NCBI GenBank assembly: GCA_028877275.1
Contig: JAPPFP010000004.1
Coordinates: 32,225-96,224 of the forward strand
Length of the DNA stretch: 64,000 nt
Source: Acidobacteriota bacterium
GTDB lineage: Bacteria; Acidobacteriota; Thermoanaerobaculia; Multivoradales; Multivoraceae
Reading direction: 5' to 3'
In this document: piece by piece, positions 17,448 to 26,254 of the stretch
How the letters are laid out: every line of letters begins with the position of its first letter
How positions within the stretch are numbered: the first letter of the stretch is position 1
Made by a program: the position numbers and the translations under genes
The notes under the pieces: generated by a model
The model's input: the letters and a program-made list of their open reading frames with translations, nothing else
Database searches by the model: none
What the model was told of the DNA's origin: nothing

Positions 17448-18689
17448 TCAGTCGATCGTGCCCAGGTAGTGCCAGATCGCCTCGAACTGTCGCGCCGCCT
17501 CGCCGTCGAAGACATCGTAGAGCGCGGTGTAACCGTCCTCGTCGACGAACTGGGGCATCTTCGTGCCCGGCAGGATGCGCTGGGGGTCGCGGAGGAACCA
17601 GTCGAAGAACGGGCGCCGCAGGCGGCGGCGGACGAGGTCGAAGTTGATTGCCTCCTCGGCGCCCTCGCCCCCCAGCGCCGGTTCGTCGCCCAGGGCGTGG
17701 CAGGCATGGCAGCCGAGGCGGTCGCCGCGGATGAGGTCGCTGCCGACCGCGGCCAGCTCGGCGTCTACGGGTTCGGGGTCGGGCGGCGACGCGGCCAGCC
17801 CGTGCTGATGGTGCAGCCCGACCGCGAAGAGGTCGGTCTCGCCGCGGGAGGCGGGCGTTTGCACCCCCGGGTGCGGGCGCGGAAGGTCGGCGGGGTGGCC
17901 TGCCAGGTAGTCCGCCAGCCAGTCTCCGCGGAACTTCTCGCCGGCCCAGGTCAGGTCCGGGGGAGCGTGGGTCGGCCCGGCGTCAGGGGCCGGCGGCCCG
18001 GAGGCGGGCGCGCCGTCCCTGCTGTGACAGACGAGGCAACCGTCTCGCCGGATTCGGCGTTCCGCGTACTCGGCCGGCACGACCCGGGCGAGAGACACGG
18101 CGTCCCCGGCAACGAGATCACGCGCCGCCCGCCGGGACCGGCCCCGGTCGAGCGCCGTGGAGACGCCATGTCGCAGGGACGCGGGAGGAACCGGCTCCTC
18201 CGGCAGATAGTCGTTACCCCAGGTGAGGCGAACCCAAGAGTCGCCGCGGGCCGGACTGCTGTAGACCAGTTCGATCGGGTTGAGGCCCTTGCTCAGCCGC
18301 ACTTCGTCGGCGGTGGCGGCAGGCGTGCCGCCGCCCGGCAGAGCATCGTGCTCGAGGACGACCTGCCCGCCGATGCTCAGGCGCACGCCGCCGTTGCCGC
18401 GGACGGCGAAGTGAAAGGAGTCGTTCAGGTCGAGTTCGATCGCGCCGCGGAAGGTGGCCTCGAAGGAGCCGGGATCGAGGAACGGGCTCGGCGGTTCGCC
18501 CTTGGCTACGTAGAGAGCGGCGAGCCGCGCGACCCGGGCGTCCGTCGCATCGCCGCCGTTTGAGCGGAGGACGAGTTCCAGGCCGGACCGCTCGAAGTCG
18601 GCTGCGACCGTTTCCGTCGGTTGGCCCGCCACCGGGCCGGCACCTGCCGCCGCCAGCAGGGGCAAGGTGGCGAGCCCGCGAAAGCGCAC
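17448..18689 (-). CDS. Exported PA14-like / diheme cytochrome c protein
   Basis: 413 residues with a signal peptide (LATLPLLAAAGAGPVAG). The first half is a PA14-like beta domain (FEATFRGAIELDLNDSFHFAVRGNGGVRLSIGG). The second half carries two c-type heme motifs, CLVCH and CHACH, the latter followed by a Met-containing PGTKMPQFVDEDG that probably supplies an axial ligand. It is a periplasmic electron carrier. It lies 18 bases downstream of the beta-propeller gene on the same strand and is the probable electron acceptor of that protein. Similar PA14/cytochrome combinations are common in putative membrane-bound dehydrogenases of Planctomycetes and Acidobacteria. Confidence 0.78.
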   Translation of the reverse strand: MRFRGLATLPLLAAAGAGPVAGQPTETVAADFERSGLELVLRSNGGDATDARVARLAALYVAKGEPPSPFLDPGSFEATFRGAIELDLNDSFHFAVRGNGGVRLSIGGQVVLEHDALPGGGTPAATADEVRLSKGLNPIELVYSSPARGDSWVRLTWGNDYLPEEPVPPASLRHGVSTALDRGRSRRAARDLVAGDAVSLARVVPAEYAERRIRRDGCLVCHSRDGAPASGPPAPDAGPTHAPPDLTWAGEKFRGDWLADYLAGHPADLPRPHPGVQTPASRGETDLFAVGLHHQHGLAASPPDPEPVDAELAAVGSDLIRGDRLGCHACHALGDEPALGGEGAEEAINFDLVRRRLRRPFFDWFLRDPQRILPGTKMPQFVDEDGYTALYDVFDGEAARQFEAIWHYLGTID

Positions 18690-18707
18690 GATGAGTCCGG
18701 CGCCCGT

Positions 18708-21092
18708 TCAGTCGGTGCCCGCGAGGATCTCGACGCCGTCGCGGGTGCCCAGTTCGTGGATCGTGCCATGGACGAACTCGCGGATCCGGTCGCCATCGGC
18801 GCTTCGGAGGTTCATCTCCAGGTGGTACTGCTGCACCGGGAGAATGTCCGGAATCTCGATGAAGACCGAGCGGCCGTCTCCCGAGAGAGTCGCGGACGGA
18901 ACCGCGAGAACGTCTTCGCCCACTCCCTCGCCCAGGACGCGGTAGTCCTCCGAGCCGTAGCTGGCCTGGCGGAGGTACCGCCAGATCCGCATCGAGTAGT
19001 TGCCCGGGTCGGCGGCGGTCTCCGGGTCGAGTTCGCTGCTGAAACGGACGACGATGCCGTCGCGGGCGGTCTCGTAGGCCATGGGGATGCGGAGCGGCTG
19101 GTCCGTGCGCCGTACACGATAGAAGCCGCCGGGCTGGGTCCGGTCTCCGGCCCAAGCGAACAGGCCACAGACGTAGAGGTGGTCGTCGGCGGGGTTGAAA
19201 CGGCCCCGGATCAGGCCGGTCGGCGCGGCCGTGACCGGTAGTTCGGTGATGGCGGCCTGGCGGGGCGGGCCGTCGCCCTCCGGGAGAGCGACCCGGGCGA
19301 ACGCCTGGTCGAAGAGCACGGAGAACATCTTGCCGTTGCCGTAGGAGAGGTAGATCAGGGAGGCGTCGAGTTCGCCCCACCGCCGGCTCCGCACCCACAC
19401 CGGGGCCGACGGCGATCGGTCCACGTCGTGGTGAATCCAGGTCACCGGCTGGACGAAGTCGTCCGGGTCGCGGTCGGGCTCGCGCCAGGCGCGCATGTAA
19501 CCGTGGAACGTGCCGGGTGCGACCCAGTTGATCCGGTTCTCGGGGATCCAGTGGCCCTCCTGGTCGGTCACGATGACGCTCCCGTCCGGGTTGACCACCA
19601 GGCCGTTAGGCGCCCTGAACCCGCCAGCGACGATCTCGGTCGAGGAGCCGTCAGCCGCGACCTTGAGCACCGTGCCGTGCTGGGGCACACGGGCGTCGAA
19701 GTCGTGTCCGGCGCCCTTGGCGTAGTAGAAGTTGCCCTCGTCATCCGTCTCCAGGCCGACGGCGAACTCGTGGAAGTGGGCCGAGGCCTGGGCGTCGTGA
19801 TTGAACGCCTCATAGTGGTCCGCCTCGCCGTCGCCGTTCAGGTCGCGTAGCCGCGTGATCTGGTCACGCGAGGTGACGAAGATCTCGCCGCCGCGCGTGT
19901 TCACGCCGAGCGGTTCATAGAGACCGGTGGCGAAACGCTTCCAGGTGACGGCCCCGATGTCTTCGCCGCCCAGGCCGTCGACGACCCAGACGTCGCCCAT
20001 CCATGTGGCGACGACCGCCCGTCGCCCGTCGTCCAGGAAGTCGAAGCCGCCGAGACGCATCCAGGCACGATAGGGGTTGTCGAGCGGCGTCGTGATCGCT
20101 TCGAGCTCGAAGGGCCCGCCCCGACGGCCGAGGACACGGCTGTCGGTCGTGATCGTCTCGGTCCAGCGTGCGGGACCACCGCGGGTCAGTGGCTCGAGAT
20201 CGACGGCCGCTTCGACGCCGGCCGCCCTGGCCAGGAATCCGTCGTTCGACCGGCCGCGCCGCCCGACCACGATCTTGAACCGGACCGGTTCGTCGCCGGC
20301 GTGAACTCTCAGACGGAGGTCGTCGCCGTCGTCTTCGACCCACTGGACCGGCGGTGGCGCACCGACCAGGGCGGCGACGACGGGTCCGCTTTGCTCGCCT
20401 CGATCCGCCGCGTTCGGGCGGGGCTCGCGAAAGCCGGCGGCCTCGCCGTCGCTCCAGGCCCGGCCGCCCGGCTGGTGTGCCACCTGGACGAAAAGGGCGG
20501 CTTCCCGGGGTCCGATGTTCAGCGTGCGACTGAACAGCCCGCCACCCTCGGAAGCCCCGAGTTCGAGGACCTCTGCTTCGCCGACCCGGTAGTGCAGCAC
20601 CACCTGGTCGCCATGAAGGTAGTGACCGAGCCAGCGGGCCACGGCCAGGTCCTGCGGCCCGAAGCGTCGGCCACCGCGACCCGCGATGCGCGTGTCTTGG
20701 AAGTCGTCGCCTGCCCGTGACCAGCCGGGCGCATCCGGGTTCGTGAACACCAGGTCGCCTACGATCGCCGGCTCCACGACGTGTCTGCCGTTGTAGTTGA
20801 TCGAGTTCCAGTCCATGAACCCGGACCCGGTCCAGCCCGCGGCCCAGCGCAACGTGTCCGTGTCGAAGAGCAGGAACTCGTTCCCCTTGGCGACACCGCC
20901 CGGACCCTTGTCGACCCTTATGGCGATGCCCTTGTTCGCGTTGTTGCCCGGCTCGACGATGTAGGAGTGGACCTTGAACGGCCCGTAGTCCATGTCAGAC
21001 CACGGGTGGCCGGTCAGCTCCTGCGCGCCCAGAGCACCGGCGAGCACTACGGCGGCTGCGACCGTCAGGCCGGCGGCGGTCAGATGTCGCAT
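18708..21092 (-). CDS. Exported beta-propeller dehydrogenase-like protein (DUF6797-type)
   Basis: 794 residues starting MRHLTAAGLTVAAAVVLAGALGA, a signal peptide; longer in-frame starts upstream lack one. The N-terminal third contains TGHPWSDMDYGPF and GNEFLLFDTDTLRWAAGW, resembling the DUF6797 region. The middle has sorbosone/glucose-dehydrogenase-like propeller strands (DLNGDGEADHYEAFNHD, GFRAPNGLVVNPDGSVIVTDQ, GKMFSVLFD). The C-terminal region is Ig-like. It probably oxidises a sugar or polyol in the periplasm and hands electrons to the cytochrome encoded directly downstream. The cofactor is not evident and the substrate is unknown. Confidence 0.75.
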   Translation of the reverse strand: MRHLTAAGLTVAAAVVLAGALGAQELTGHPWSDMDYGPFKVHSYIVEPGNNANKGIAIRVDKGPGGVAKGNEFLLFDTDTLRWAAGWTGSGFMDWNSINYNGRHVVEPAIVGDLVFTNPDAPGWSRAGDDFQDTRIAGRGGRRFGPQDLAVARWLGHYLHGDQVVLHYRVGEAEVLELGASEGGGLFSRTLNIGPREAALFVQVAHQPGGRAWSDGEAAGFREPRPNAADRGEQSGPVVAALVGAPPPVQWVEDDGDDLRLRVHAGDEPVRFKIVVGRRGRSNDGFLARAAGVEAAVDLEPLTRGGPARWTETITTDSRVLGRRGGPFELEAITTPLDNPYRAWMRLGGFDFLDDGRRAVVATWMGDVWVVDGLGGEDIGAVTWKRFATGLYEPLGVNTRGGEIFVTSRDQITRLRDLNGDGEADHYEAFNHDAQASAHFHEFAVGLETDDEGNFYYAKGAGHDFDARVPQHGTVLKVAADGSSTEIVAGGFRAPNGLVVNPDGSVIVTDQEGHWIPENRINWVAPGTFHGYMRAWREPDRDPDDFVQPVTWIHHDVDRSPSAPVWVRSRRWGELDASLIYLSYGNGKMFSVLFDQAFARVALPEGDGPPRQAAITELPVTAAPTGLIRGRFNPADDHLYVCGLFAWAGDRTQPGGFYRVRRTDQPLRIPMAYETARDGIVVRFSSELDPETAADPGNYSMRIWRYLRQASYGSEDYRVLGEGVGEDVLAVPSATLSGDGRSVFIEIPDILPVQQYHLEMNLRSADGDRIREFVHGTIHELGTRDGVEILAGTD

Positions 21093-21125
21093 CGGGCCGG
21101 AGGATTGTAACCGCGCTCCTGGCGG

Positions 21126-21154
21126 TTGACGTCGGGGCGGTCGGGCGCTACCTT
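21126..21154 (+). promoter_or_regulatory. Sigma-70-type promoter, leaderless
   Basis: TTGACG at 21126-21131, a 17-base spacer, then TACCTT at 21149-21154; the ATG of the next gene is 10 bases later without a Shine-Dalgarno sequence. This is the best-formed promoter in the window. Confidence 0.6.
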
Positions 21155-21164
21155 CACGCGCACC

Positions 21165-21704
21165 ATGAAGAAGGCCACACTCTGGATTGTCGCCGCGTTG
21201 GCCGGCCTCGTGCTGCTCGGCGTTGGCTACGGCATCGGCTGGCTTACCGGCGTGACCGGTGTGGGGCGTACCGTTCCGCTGGAGGATCTCTCGGAGCGGG
21301 AGCGGGCGTTCGCCGAGCGGATGCAGAACGTCGACCTGGTCGGCCACTTCACGATCGAGAACATCTCCGGGCTCGAAGAGGTCGAGGGTGTCAGCCGGGA
21401 CAAGAACCCGGAGCGGTACGAGATCGCGAGCGTCTCGAAGCTCGAGGGAGAGGGTGACCGCTGGCGATTCGACGTCCGGGTCGTCTACATGACGGTCGAC
21501 GTCACGTTGCCGGTCGTCGTGCCGATCGTCTGGGCCGGCGATACACCGATGGTCAGCATCACGGACTTCGAACTACCGGGCCTTGGCGACCAGTTCGGGG
21601 CGCGGGTTCTTTTCTACGACGAACGCTATGCCGGGACGTGGGATCACGGGCCGTACGGGGGCCTGATGTACGGTGCGATCGAACCGGCGGGGGCCGGCGA
21701 GTAG
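21165..21704 (+). CDS. Uncharacterised membrane-anchored protein
   Basis: 179 residues. One N-terminal TM segment (LWIVAALAGLVLLGVGYGIGWLTG) anchors a beta-rich extracytoplasmic domain that begins ERMQNVDLVGHFTI and contains DRWRFDVRVVYMTVDVTLPVVVPIVWAGDTPMV. The start is fixed by the strong promoter ten bases upstream. I do not recognise a named family; the sequence looks like a small secreted binding domain. Convergent with the carboxylase gene (7-base gap). Confidence 0.7.
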   Translation: MKKATLWIVAALAGLVLLGVGYGIGWLTGVTGVGRTVPLEDLSERERAFAERMQNVDLVGHFTIENISGLEEVEGVSRDKNPERYEIASVSKLEGEGDRWRFDVRVVYMTVDVTLPVVVPIVWAGDTPMVSITDFELPGLGDQFGARVLFYDERYAGTWDHGPYGGLMYGAIEPAGAGE

Positions 21705-21711
21705 GCGACAC

Positions 21712-24700
21712 CTACCAGGTGTCGATGTTGCGGCGCTTCTTGCCGTCGCGGGCCGGGGGCGGCGGCACGGAGTCGAGAGTGCGGGCGATCCAGCGCCGTG
21801 AGTCGGCGGGGTCGATCACGTCGTCGACGGCGAACGAGGCGCCGGCGGTGAGAGCGCTGCCGCGCTCGTAGGCCGCGGCGACCAGCTCCTCGTAACGGGT
21901 GCGGCGCTCCTCGGGGTCCTCGATCGCCGCGAGCTCGTTGCGGAAGCCGAGTTTGACCTGACCTTCGAGGCCCATGCCGCCGAACTCGGCGGTTGGCCAG
22001 GCGACGGTGAAGAACGGCTCCTTCAGGTCGCCGCCGGCCATGGCCTGGGCACCGAGCCCGTAGGCCTTGCGCAGCACGATCGTCAGCGACGGCACCGTGA
22101 TGTTGGCGCCGACCACGAAGAGCCGGCAGCAGTGGCGGACCAGGGCGGTGCGCTCGATCTCCGGGCCGACCATCATGCCGGGGGTGTCGCAGAGCACGAG
22201 CACCGGGATGTCGAAGGCATCGCAGAGCTGGAGGAAGCGGGCGCCCTTGTCCGAGCCGTCGCTGTCGATGGCGCCGGACAGGAACTCGGGGTTGTTGGCC
22301 AGAATGCCCACCGGCCGCCCTTCGATCCGGACCAGGGCGGTCACCATGCCGAGGCCGAACTCGGGACGCAGTTCCAGCACGCTGCTGGTGTCGGCCAGGG
22401 TGTGGATCACTTCCCGGATGTCGTAGACGCGCAGGCGGTTCTCGGGCACGATCCGGCGCAGGAGCCGCTGGTCGGGGCAGTCCCAGTCCTCGGTGCGGCC
22501 CTGGAAGTAGGACAGGTACTGCTTGGTCGCGGCGACCGCCTCCGCCTCGTCCTCGACCGCGATGTCGACGACGCCGTTCGGGACCTGGACGTCCATCGGG
22601 CCGACCTCCTCGGGCCGGAACACGCCCAGGCCGCCGCCTTCGATCAGGGCCGGACCGCCCATGCCGATGCTCGAATCGGCGGTGGCGATGATCACGTCGC
22701 AGCAGCCGAGCAGCGCCGCGTTGCCGGCGAAGCAGAAGCGGGAGGTGATGCCGACGATCGGCACCAGGCCGGAGAGGCGAGCGAACGAGGTGAAGGTCGG
22801 CGTGTCCAGGGGCCGGTAGGTGTCGGCGCTGCGGCCCTGGCCGGCCTTGGAAGTCGAGGCGCCGCCCTTGCGTTTGCCCCCGGTGCCGGCGCGTCCGCCG
22901 CCGCCTTCCGCGAACAGGACCACGGGGCGCTTCCAGCGATGAGCGAGTTCGACCATGCGGTCCGTCTTCGGGTGGTTCAGAGCGCCCTGGGTGCCGGCGA
23001 GCACGGTGTAGTCGTAGGCCATAACGACGCAGCGCGAGCGATCGCCGGGGAAAAGGTGGCCGTTGATCGAGCCGACGCCGGTGACCATGCCGTCGGTGGG
23101 GAACTTGCGGATGACCTCTTCCTTCGGGAGGCCCGTGCCGGGCGTGAGCACGAGCTGTCCGTGCTCGACGAAACTGCCCTCGTCGCAGAGGTGGTCGATG
23201 TTCTCGCGCGCTGTCCGCTGGTTCGTGTTGCGCCGCTTCCGAACCGCCTCGGGGCGTGCGTCGTCCAGGGTCACCGCGTGGCGCTCGAGCACCTCGGCGA
23301 GATCTGGCCGGACGGCGTCGAGGTCGATCTCGCCCTCTTCGTCGCCGGTTGCGGCCGCCACGTCCCCTTCTTCGATCAGGGCGAGGACGTGTCCTTCCCA
23401 GACCGCGTCGCCGACGGCCGCGCGGAGACCGCGCAGCACGCCGCCGATGTCGGAGCGGATCTCGTGCTCCATCTTCATCGCCTCCATGATGAAGAGGATC
23501 TGGCCCTTCGCGATCTCCTGACCGGATTCCGCTTCGAGGCTGAGCACCGTGCCCTGCATGGGCGCCCGTAGCGCGGTGAGTCCCTCGGGAACCGGCGTCG
23601 AGTCGACGGGCGGCGGTTCGGCGGTCTGGAGGCCCACCGAGGGAGCGCCGGACTTGCCGTGATCGAGCACGGCGAGCGGGTCGACCGTGTCGACCTTGAC
23701 CCCGGCCAGCCCGCGTCCGGGTCCTGTTGCCTGAGGGCCGTCGCCGCCCCTGGCCGCCTGGCAGGCACGATCCTCGAAGACGGTGGCGGCCTCGACCAGT
23801 TCGGGCAGCAGCTCGTCGACGAAGCGGGTGTGGACGTTCCAGGCCTGAACCTCGGCGTGTTCCAGAAGCGCGCGCAGGAGGGAAGCGTTCGTGTTGATGC
23901 CGTCGGTCCTGAAGTCGCCGAGCGCGCGGGAGGTCCGGGCCAGTGCGGGGCCGAGGTCGGCGCCCGGCGTGCGGCCCACGACCTTGGCGAGCAGGGAGTC
24001 GAATCGTGGATTCGTCTCGTAGCCGGCGTAGCCGAAGGTGTCCGTGCGCACGCCCGGTCCGGAGGGCGGCTCGAAGGCGGCCAGGACTCCTCCGCCCGGA
24101 ACCACCCGGCCGTCCGCCGTCATCGTCTCCATGTTGACGCGGGCCTGGACCGCGCAGCCCCGCGCCCTGGGCGGATCCTCAGGGCCGAAGCCGAGGTCGG
24201 CAAGCAGCCGCCCGCGGGCTAGCTCGAGCTGGAGGTGGACGAGGTCGACGCCGAAGACTTCCTCGGTCACCGTGTGCTCGACCTGGAGCCGGGCGTTCGC
24301 TTCGATGAAGTAGTAGCGCGGTTCGGCGGAGGCTTCGCTTCCCGCTTCGACCAGGAACTCGATCGTGCCCAGGTTGCGGTAGCCGGCGGCGGCGGTGAGG
24401 GTGAGCGCCGCGTCGTGTAGCGCCTGTCGCAACTCGTCCGCCAGCGCCGGCGCGGGTGCGATCTCGATCAGTTTCTGGTGGCGGCGCTGCAGGCTGCAGT
24501 CGCGGTCGCCGAAGTGGCGGACCGCGCCGCTGTCGTCGGCGGCGACCTGCACCTCCACGTGGCGCACGCCGGAAAGCAACTGCTCGACGAAGACGCCATC
24601 GGTGTCGAAGGCGGCGCCGGCCTCGGAGACGGCGCGCCGGTAGGCGTCTTCGATCTCATCGGCCGCTCGGACGACTCTCATCCCGCGGCCGCCACCGCCC

Positions 24701-25185
24701 CCGACAGCCTTGATCAGCATCGAGGCGCCGGCCGGCAGTCCGTCGAAGAACGAGCGGGCCTGTTCCAGGGTCACCGCCTCGGAGACTCCTGGAACGACCG
24801 GAACGCCCTGGCGCTCCGCGAGGTCGCGCGCCCGCGCCTTGTCGCCGAACAGCTCCAGCGCTTCCGGCGGCGGACCGACGAAACGGATGCCGGCGTCGAT
24901 GCAGGAGCGGGCGAAGCCGGCGTTCTCGCTCAGAAAGCCGTAGCCGGGATGGAGCGCGTCGCAGCCGTGCTCGCCGGCGACGCGGAGCAGTTGGCCGCCG
25001 TCGAGGTAGGCCGCCGGTCCTGTGCCGGCAAGGGCCGCCGACTCGTCCGCGCGAGACACGTGAAGCGACCGCGTGTCGTCCTCGGAGAACACGGCAACGG
25101 TCGGGATACCGAGTTCCGCCGCGCCGCGGGCTATGCGGACCGCGATCTCGCCGCGGTTGGCGATCAGGAGCTTCATGGGACGCAT
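21712..25185 (-). CDS. Single-chain biotin-dependent acyl-CoA carboxylase (BC-BCCP-CT)
   Basis: 1157 residues containing all three activities. Biotin carboxylase: KLLIANRGEIAVRI at the N-terminus, DALHPGYGFLSENA, an ATP-grasp GGGGGRGMR loop and SLQRRHQKLIE. A short linker region then leads to the biotin carrier domain with the biotinylated lysine at residue 571 (EAMKMEHE). Carboxyltransferase from about residue 640 to the end: NHPKTDRMVELAHRW, then IALIEGG-type crotonase segments and DTPGMMVGPEIE. This layout matches the homohexameric long-chain acyl-CoA carboxylase class, about 120 kDa. The acyl-CoA substrate is not determined. A glycine/lysine-rich insertion (GGGGRAGTGGKRKGG) sits in the CT domain. 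ATG 25176 is an alternative start. Confidence 0.87.
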   Translation of the reverse strand: MRPMKLLIANRGEIAVRIARGAAELGIPTVAVFSEDDTRSLHVSRADESAALAGTGPAAYLDGGQLLRVAGEHGCDALHPGYGFLSENAGFARSCIDAGIRFVGPPPEALELFGDKARARDLAERQGVPVVPGVSEAVTLEQARSFFDGLPAGASMLIKAVGGGGGRGMRVVRAADEIEDAYRRAVSEAGAAFDTDGVFVEQLLSGVRHVEVQVAADDSGAVRHFGDRDCSLQRRHQKLIEIAPAPALADELRQALHDAALTLTAAAGYRNLGTIEFLVEAGSEASAEPRYYFIEANARLQVEHTVTEEVFGVDLVHLQLELARGRLLADLGFGPEDPPRARGCAVQARVNMETMTADGRVVPGGGVLAAFEPPSGPGVRTDTFGYAGYETNPRFDSLLAKVVGRTPGADLGPALARTSRALGDFRTDGINTNASLLRALLEHAEVQAWNVHTRFVDELLPELVEAATVFEDRACQAARGGDGPQATGPGRGLAGVKVDTVDPLAVLDHGKSGAPSVGLQTAEPPPVDSTPVPEGLTALRAPMQGTVLSLEAESGQEIAKGQILFIMEAMKMEHEIRSDIGGVLRGLRAAVGDAVWEGHVLALIEEGDVAAATGDEEGEIDLDAVRPDLAEVLERHAVTLDDARPEAVRKRRNTNQRTARENIDHLCDEGSFVEHGQLVLTPGTGLPKEEVIRKFPTDGMVTGVGSINGHLFPGDRSRCVVMAYDYTVLAGTQGALNHPKTDRMVELAHRWKRPVVLFAEGGGGRAGTGGKRKGGASTSKAGQGRSADTYRPLDTPTFTSFARLSGLVPIVGITSRFCFAGNAALLGCCDVIIATADSSIGMGGPALIEGGGLGVFRPEEVGPMDVQVPNGVVDIAVEDEAEAVAATKQYLSYFQGRTEDWDCPDQRLLRRIVPENRLRVYDIREVIHTLADTSSVLELRPEFGLGMVTALVRIEGRPVGILANNPEFLSGAIDSDGSDKGARFLQLCDAFDIPVLVLCDTPGMMVGPEIERTALVRHCCRLFVVGANITVPSLTIVLRKAYGLGAQAMAGGDLKEPFFTVAWPTAEFGGMGLEGQVKLGFRNELAAIEDPEERRTRYEELVAAAYERGSALTAGASFAVDDVIDPADSRRWIARTLDSVPPPPARDGKKRRNIDTW

Positions 25186-25207
25186 GCCCTCGGTTCGGAA
25201 GGGCCGC

Positions 25208-25213
25208 TATCCT
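25208..25213 (+). promoter_or_regulatory. -10 element of a probable leaderless promoter
   Basis: TATCCT ends 8 bases before the ATG of the dehalogenase gene at 25222; there is no Shine-Dalgarno sequence. It lies in the 36-base gap between divergent genes. Confidence 0.42.
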
Positions 25214-25221
25214 ACGCGCCC

Positions 25222-26247
25222 ATGAAGATCCTCCGCACGCCCGACGAGCGTTTCGCCAACCTGCCGGACTTCGACTACGAGCCGCGCTACACCGTGGTGC
25301 CGAGCGGCGCAGACGGCGGCGACGGTCTTCGGATCCACCACGTGGAGGCCGGCCCCAGCGACGGTCCGTTGGTGCTTCTGATGCACGGGCAGCCGACCTG
25401 GAGCTTTCTCTACCGGCGCATGATCCCGGTGCTGGTCGAGCGCGGAATGCGGGTGATGGCGCCGGACCTGGTTGGCTACGGCCGGTCCGACAAGCCGGCC
25501 GAGCGGGACGACTACACCTACCAGCGGCAGGTCGACTGGCTGAGCGCCTGGCTGCGCAGCAACGGCATCATGCACGCGACTCTCGTCGGCCAGGACTGGG
25601 GAGGCCTGATCGGGCTGCGGATGGCGGCGCTCGACCCGGCCCGCTTCGACCGCATCGTTGCCGCGAACACCGGTCTGCCGCTGCCGATGAACGTGGCGGA
25701 GGAGACGGTGGAGAAGATCGCCAGGTTCCGGGCCGAGGCGCCGACGCCGACGATGATGGAAATGCAGCAGCAGATCTCGAAGATGGGAACCGATCCCGCG
25801 GTCAAGTTCGCCTACTGGCAGAAGTGGACCTGGGAGACCGAGGACATGCCGGTCGGGTTGATGCTCGCGGGCAGCGTCGATGGGGTGAAGCTCACGCCCG
25901 AAGAGATGGCGGCCTACGACGCGCCCTTCCCCGATCCGTCCTACAAGGCGGGGATTCGCGCCATGCCCAGCCGGGTGCCGATGCTGCCCAACGATCCCTC
26001 CGTGCCGGCTCAGATCGAAGCCTGGAAAGTGTTTTCGGAGTGGACCAGGCCGTTCCTCTGCGCCTTCTCGGACAACGATCCGGTGACGGGCGGCGCGAAG
26101 AAGCCCTTCGAGTCCAGAATTCCCGGCGCAAAGGGCCAGTCGCACCGAACGATCGAAGGCGGCGGGCACTTTTTGCAGGAAGGTCGTGGCAGGGAGCTCG
26201 CCACGATTGTCGCCGACTTCATCGAACAGACGTCGGTCGAGGGGTAG
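25222..26247 (+). CDS. Haloalkane dehalogenase (DhlA/DhmA-like, subfamily I)
   Basis: 341 residues of the alpha/beta-hydrolase fold. The oxyanion region is LLMHGQPTWSFLYRRM, the nucleophile elbow VGQDWGG with Asp125 followed by the halide-binding Trp126, an acid candidate at Asp284/Asp286 in FSDNDPV, and the catalytic His316 in GGGHFLQE. The order nucleophile, acid, His and the Q-D-W motif match subfamily I dehalogenases, which hydrolyse carbon-halogen bonds to alcohols. Epoxide hydrolases are the nearest alternative but lack this Q-D-W context. It contains a larger helical cap than usual. Divergent from the acyl-CoA carboxylase. Confidence 0.82.
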   Translation: MKILRTPDERFANLPDFDYEPRYTVVPSGADGGDGLRIHHVEAGPSDGPLVLLMHGQPTWSFLYRRMIPVLVERGMRVMAPDLVGYGRSDKPAERDDYTYQRQVDWLSAWLRSNGIMHATLVGQDWGGLIGLRMAALDPARFDRIVAANTGLPLPMNVAEETVEKIARFRAEAPTPTMMEMQQQISKMGTDPAVKFAYWQKWTWETEDMPVGLMLAGSVDGVKLTPEEMAAYDAPFPDPSYKAGIRAMPSRVPMLPNDPSVPAQIEAWKVFSEWTRPFLCAFSDNDPVTGGAKKPFESRIPGAKGQSHRTIEGGGHFLQEGRGRELATIVADFIEQTSVEG

Positions 26248-26254
26248 CTCGGGA

